15,706 nt of DNA, from assembly GCA_047637855.1 (NCBI GenBank), contig JBLJBF010000194.1, forward strand, positions 1 to 15,706, read 5' to 3'. Each line of letters starts with the position of its first letter. Position 1 is the stretch's first letter. Below, in pieces: positions 13,383 through 15,706 of this stretch. The translations under genes and the position numbers were made by a program. Under the pieces are notes generated by a model. It made no database searches and was not told where the DNA came from. It saw only the letters and a program-made list of their open reading frames with translations. The DNA comes from Pseudoflavonifractor sp047637855 (GTDB lineage: Bacteria > Bacillota > Clostridia > Oscillospirales > Oscillospiraceae).

Positions 13383-14636
13383 ATGAAACAGGGCCACATC
13401 CTCAACAAAATCGTCATGTTCACGCTTCTGGGGGCCATTTTGATTTATCTCGGGGCCTCGGCCTGGCAGAAGCTGGCCGGACGGATGACCACCATGTACT
13501 CCTACTCCTACACGCTGGACGACGAGGCCGAGGCCACGGGTCTGCTGGTGCGGGAGGAGTACGTGCTGCCCGCCCGCTCGGCGCTGGCCGATGTGCTCCC
13601 CGCCGAGGGGGAGCGGGTTGCGGTGAACGAGACGGTGGCCTATCTCTACCAGGACGCCGCAGCGCTGGAGCGCCGCCAGACCATCCGCAAGCTGGGCGTG
13701 GAGCTGGAACAGCTGACCAAGACGGCCGCCTCGGCGGGCGACCTGTCGGACAGCGCCCGGCTGATCGACGAGATCATGGCCAGACTGACCGGGCTGCGCG
13801 CCGCAGTCTCCAACCGGGACTTTACCCGCCTGGAGGACGAGACCCTAAAGCTCAAGAGTCTGGTCTATCAGCGGGATTACACCTACGAATCGGGCGGGGA
13901 CGCCGCCGGACTTCAGGCCAAGATCGCCGAGCTGAGCGACCGGAGGCAGAGCCTGATCGCCGCCGCCGGGCAGGACACCTCGGTGGTGCGGGCCGAAAAG
14001 GCGGGCGTCTTCTCGGGCGTGGTGGACGGATATGAGAGCCTTATCACCCCCGGCAACGTCTTCTCCCTCACCCCATCCCAGCTGGACGAGCTGGCCGCCC
14101 ATCCGCCCGCGGGTGAGACCGGGGCGGTGGGCAAGCTCATCACCCATATGCGCTGGTACTTTGTCTGCTCGGTCAGCGAGGCGCAGTCCAAGCGCCTGAC
14201 CGAGGGCTGGCAGGTGAAGGTCCGCTTCTCCCGGGACTGGTCGGGCGAGGTCTCCATGCGGGTGGAGCAGGTGGGGCAGAGCGAGAACGGGCGGGTGCCC
14301 GTCGTCTTCTCCTCCACCCACTACCTCGCGGATACCACCCTCCTCCGCCGCCAGACGGTGGACATCGTCTACTCCAGCGTCACCGGCATCCGGGTGCCCA
14401 AAAACGCCCTGCTGCAGAACGGGGAGGGCCAGTGGGGGGTCTACGCCGTGATGGGTGCCCAGGCCGAGTTCAAGCCGGTCAGCATCGTGGGGGATGACGG
14501 GAACTACTATCTGGTTCAGCCGTTTACACCCGCAACCGATTTAAACAAGGACGCTGCGAAAAAGGCCCTCCGCCCCGGGGACGAGATCATTCTCAGGGCC
14601 GACGGTCTCTTTGACGGCAAGGTGGTGCGGTCGTAG
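13383..14636 (+). CDS. HlyD-like membrane-anchored adaptor (membrane fusion protein family)
   Basis: A 417-residue protein with one N-terminal membrane helix (about 9-29) and a large extracytoplasmic part. A half biotinyl-lipoyl-like segment (about 50-90, with the LLVREEYVLPA and GERVAVNETVAYLY pattern) is followed by a helical, probably coiled-coil region (about 92-198). The second lipoyl half (about 201-232, with AEKAGVFSGVVDGYE) and a beta-barrel domain extending to about 410 follow. This is the split-lipoyl plan of HlyD/RND-type periplasmic adaptors. No transporter gene accompanies it. Similar proteins are found next to yggS-sepF in Clostridia (from memory, not searched), so an envelope or division-linked role is possible. 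ATG at 13383 is preceded by AAAAGGA. The TAG stop lies in a palindromic repeat. The general fold is fairly sure and the function unknown. Confidence 0.75.
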   Translation: MKQGHILNKIVMFTLLGAILIYLGASAWQKLAGRMTTMYSYSYTLDDEAEATGLLVREEYVLPARSALADVLPAEGERVAVNETVAYLYQDAAALERRQTIRKLGVELEQLTKTAASAGDLSDSARLIDEIMARLTGLRAAVSNRDFTRLEDETLKLKSLVYQRDYTYESGGDAAGLQAKIAELSDRRQSLIAAAGQDTSVVRAEKAGVFSGVVDGYESLITPGNVFSLTPSQLDELAAHPPAGETGAVGKLITHMRWYFVCSVSEAQSKRLTEGWQVKVRFSRDWSGEVSMRVEQVGQSENGRVPVVFSSTHYLADTTLLRRQTVDIVYSSVTGIRVPKNALLQNGEGQWGVYAVMGAQAEFKPVSIVGDDGNYYLVQPFTPATDLNKDAAKKALRPGDEIILRADGLFDGKVVRS

Positions 14637-14653
14637 GGGCGGTCGGCCGTCCC
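14633..14653 (+). repeat. Stop-codon-associated palindrome, copy 5 (after the adaptor gene)
   Basis: The exact core GTAGGGGCGG (14633-14642) contains the adaptor TAG stop. GGGGCGG (14636-14642) pairs with CCGTCCC (14647-14653), with one G-T wobble and a TCGG tetraloop. Confidence 0.6.
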
Positions 14654-14682
14654 GGCAAGCGCCCGGCGGGAAAGGAACCTGT

Positions 14683-14690
14683 GGAGGTGA
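14683..14690 (+). promoter_or_regulatory. Ribosome binding site fixing the ATG start of yggS
   Basis: GGAGGTGA is a full Shine-Dalgarno sequence 5 nt before ATG at 14696. An in-frame GTG at 14681 overlaps it and is therefore not the start. Confidence 0.8.
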
Positions 14691-14695
14691 GGCCC

Positions 14696-15415
14696 ATGTC
14701 TATAGAAGAAAAACTTGCCGCAATCCGGGAGAAGATTGCCGCCGCAGCCGGGGAGGCCGGGCGCAGCCCGGCCGAGATCACGCTGGAGGCCGCCACAAAG
14801 GTCCAGAGCTCGGCCGCCATCCGGGCTGCCGTCGCCGCCGGGATCACGGTCTGCGGGGAGAACCGGGTACAGGAGCTCACCGCCCATCTGGCCGACTACG
14901 CCTATGACGGGGCCGCGGTCCACTTCATCGGCCAGTTGCAGACCAATAAGGTGCGCCAGGTGGTGGGCCGGGTGGACCTCATCGAGTCGGTGGGTTCCCT
15001 CCGCCTTCTGGAGGCCATCGAGGCCCAGGCCGCAAAGCTGGGCATCGTCCAGGACATCCTCCTGGAGGTCAACGTGGGCGCCGAGCCCCAGAAGGGCGGC
15101 GTTTTGCCCGGGGAAGTGCCCGCGCTGGCCCTGGCGGCGGCGCGGTTTTCCCATGTGCGGCTGCGGGGACTGATGGCGGTGCCCCCGCCCGCTGCCATTT
15201 CGGGCGGGAACCGACATTTTTTTGCCCGGATGCGACAGCTTTTTGTTGACATAAGAAACTCAATGGGTGATAATGGGACTGATATAGCGTGCCTGTCTAT
15301 GGGCATGAGCGGTGACTATGAGGACGCCGTGCGGGAGGGCGCCACTTTGGTTCGGGTGGGGTCCGCTCTGTTCGGTCCCCGCCCGCCCGTGAACGGGACC
15401 CTGCCGCAAGCCTGA
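14696..15415 (+). CDS. yggS: YggS/YlmE-family pyridoxal 5'-phosphate homeostasis protein
   Basis: A single-domain, 239-residue PLP-binding TIM-barrel protein (COG0325, alanine-racemase N-terminal fold) that keeps free PLP and amino/keto-acid pools balanced; no enzymatic reaction is established for the family. The PLP Schiff-base lysine is Lys35 in LEAATKV. The other family signatures are CGENRVQEL, HFIGQLQTNK, LLEVNVG, the LRGLMAVPP stretch, and LSMGMSGDYEDAV followed by GATLVRVGSALFG, which holds the phosphate-binding residues. The length is normal for YggS. It follows the HlyD-like gene and precedes sepF, matching the ylmE-ylmF order of Bacillus. The segment 15205-15300 is clearly more AT-rich than the rest of the gene and contains a promoter-like sequence for sepF. 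Confidence 0.95.
   Translation: MSIEEKLAAIREKIAAAAGEAGRSPAEITLEAATKVQSSAAIRAAVAAGITVCGENRVQELTAHLADYAYDGAAVHFIGQLQTNKVRQVVGRVDLIESVGSLRLLEAIEAQAAKLGIVQDILLEVNVGAEPQKGGVLPGEVPALALAAARFSHVRLRGLMAVPPPAAISGGNRHFFARMRQLFVDIRNSMGDNGTDIACLSMGMSGDYEDAVREGATLVRVGSALFGPRPPVNGTLPQA
15246..15274 (+). promoter_or_regulatory. Predicted intragenic promoter for sepF within yggS
   Basis: A perfect TTGACA (15246-15251), an exact 17-nt spacer and GATAAT (15269-15274, five of six) lie in an AT-rich island inside the yggS coding region. Transcription would start near 15281, about 150 nt before the sepF ATG. Confidence 0.6.
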
Positions 15416-15432
15416 AGGGAGCAACGATTTTC

Positions 15433-15706
15433 ATGAGTTTTATTGATGAGCTGAAACGCCTCGCCCGTCCCTACGAGGACGAAGAGGATGAATTTGAAAA
15501 CGAGTTCGAGCCCGCGCCCCGGGCCGAGCGCAAGGAGAAGGCCGCCAAGGCCGAGGCCACAGGCCCCTCCTATGCCTCTGACGGCGAGCGCCGCGGCAAT
15601 AAGGTGGTCAACATCCACACCACCACCCAGCTTCAGGTGGTGCTTGTGAAACCCGAGCGGTTTGAAAATGCCGCCGAGATCGCCGACCATCTGCGGGAAA
15701 AGCGCA
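15433..15706 (+). CDS. sepF: Cell division protein SepF, N-terminal part (partial)
   Basis: SepF (YlmF) tethers FtsZ filaments to the membrane and helps organise the division septum. The 91 visible codons start with MSFIDELKRL (1-10), the amphipathic membrane-targeting helix. A charged, probably flexible linker (about 15-54) follows, and then the start of the globular SepF core, NKVVNIHTTTQLQVVLVKP (56-74), continuing with ERFENAAEIADHLREKR to the window edge. The core's dimer and FtsZ-binding remainder lies outside; whole homologues are about 140-200 residues. ATG at 15433 is preceded by AAGGGAG at 15415-15421, overlapping the yggS stop by one base. The position directly after yggS matches Firmicutes division clusters and strengthens the call. 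Confidence 0.93.
   Translation, partial: MSFIDELKRLARPYEDEEDEFENEFEPAPRAERKEKAAKAEATGPSYASDGERRGNKVVNIHTTTQLQVVLVKPERFENAAEIADHLREKR

Noticed and set aside
1..15706. Mobile element, phage, defence system or CRISPR array
   Set aside because: No transposase, integrase, direct-repeat array or known defence-protein motif was seen. Gene content is housekeeping throughout.

Overview
The window looks like ordinary chromosome from a high-GC member of the Clostridia, most likely the Oscillospiraceae (Flavonifractor/Lawsonibacter-like). This placement is an inference. It rests on the very GC-rich coding sequence, strong AGGAGG-type ribosome binding sites, TTG and GTG starts, Gram-positive promoters with extended -10 boxes, and Firmicutes-type linkage of miaB-mutS-mutL-miaA-hfq and of yggS-sepF. 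No tRNA, rRNA, CRISPR array, insertion sequence or phage gene was found.

Layout. Positions 1-991 (minus strand) hold the N-terminal half of the FtsH membrane protease, cut by the window edge. A 340-bp divergent intergenic region carries the ftsH promoter, two extended -10 promoter candidates for rlmB and two strong hairpins. On the plus strand follow rlmB (rRNA 2'-O-methyltransferase) and a 696-residue membrane protein. This protein has the overall plan of a P1B-type ATPase but none of the catalytic motifs, and it ends in a textbook rho-independent terminator. A small metal-dependent cyclase-family hydrolase comes next. A near-consensus promoter at 5016-5044 then starts a DNA-repair and tRNA-modification operon: miaB, mutS, a CPBP-family membrane protein, mutL, an 86-residue unknown, miaA and hfq. 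The last block is an HlyD-like membrane-anchored adaptor, yggS (PLP homeostasis protein) and the start of sepF (FtsZ-ring membrane anchor), which runs off the right edge.

How the genes work together. MutS and MutL perform mismatch recognition and strand incision. MiaA and MiaB act in succession on A37 of UNN-reading tRNAs to make ms2i6A. Hfq is the RNA-binding protein commonly found next to miaA. YggS and SepF belong to the dcw-distal cell-division neighbourhood of Firmicutes.

Most interesting signals: (1) the catalytically dead P-type-ATPase-like protein at 2168-4258; (2) a dispersed palindrome with core GTAGGGGCGG, found directly after several genes with its TAG serving as the gene's stop codon; (3) a consensus-like promoter in an AT-rich island inside yggS, aimed at sepF; (4) a CPBP protein between mutS and mutL that has lost the family's histidines; (5) a MutL lacking the usual end of its N-terminal domain; (6) a structured rlmB leader.
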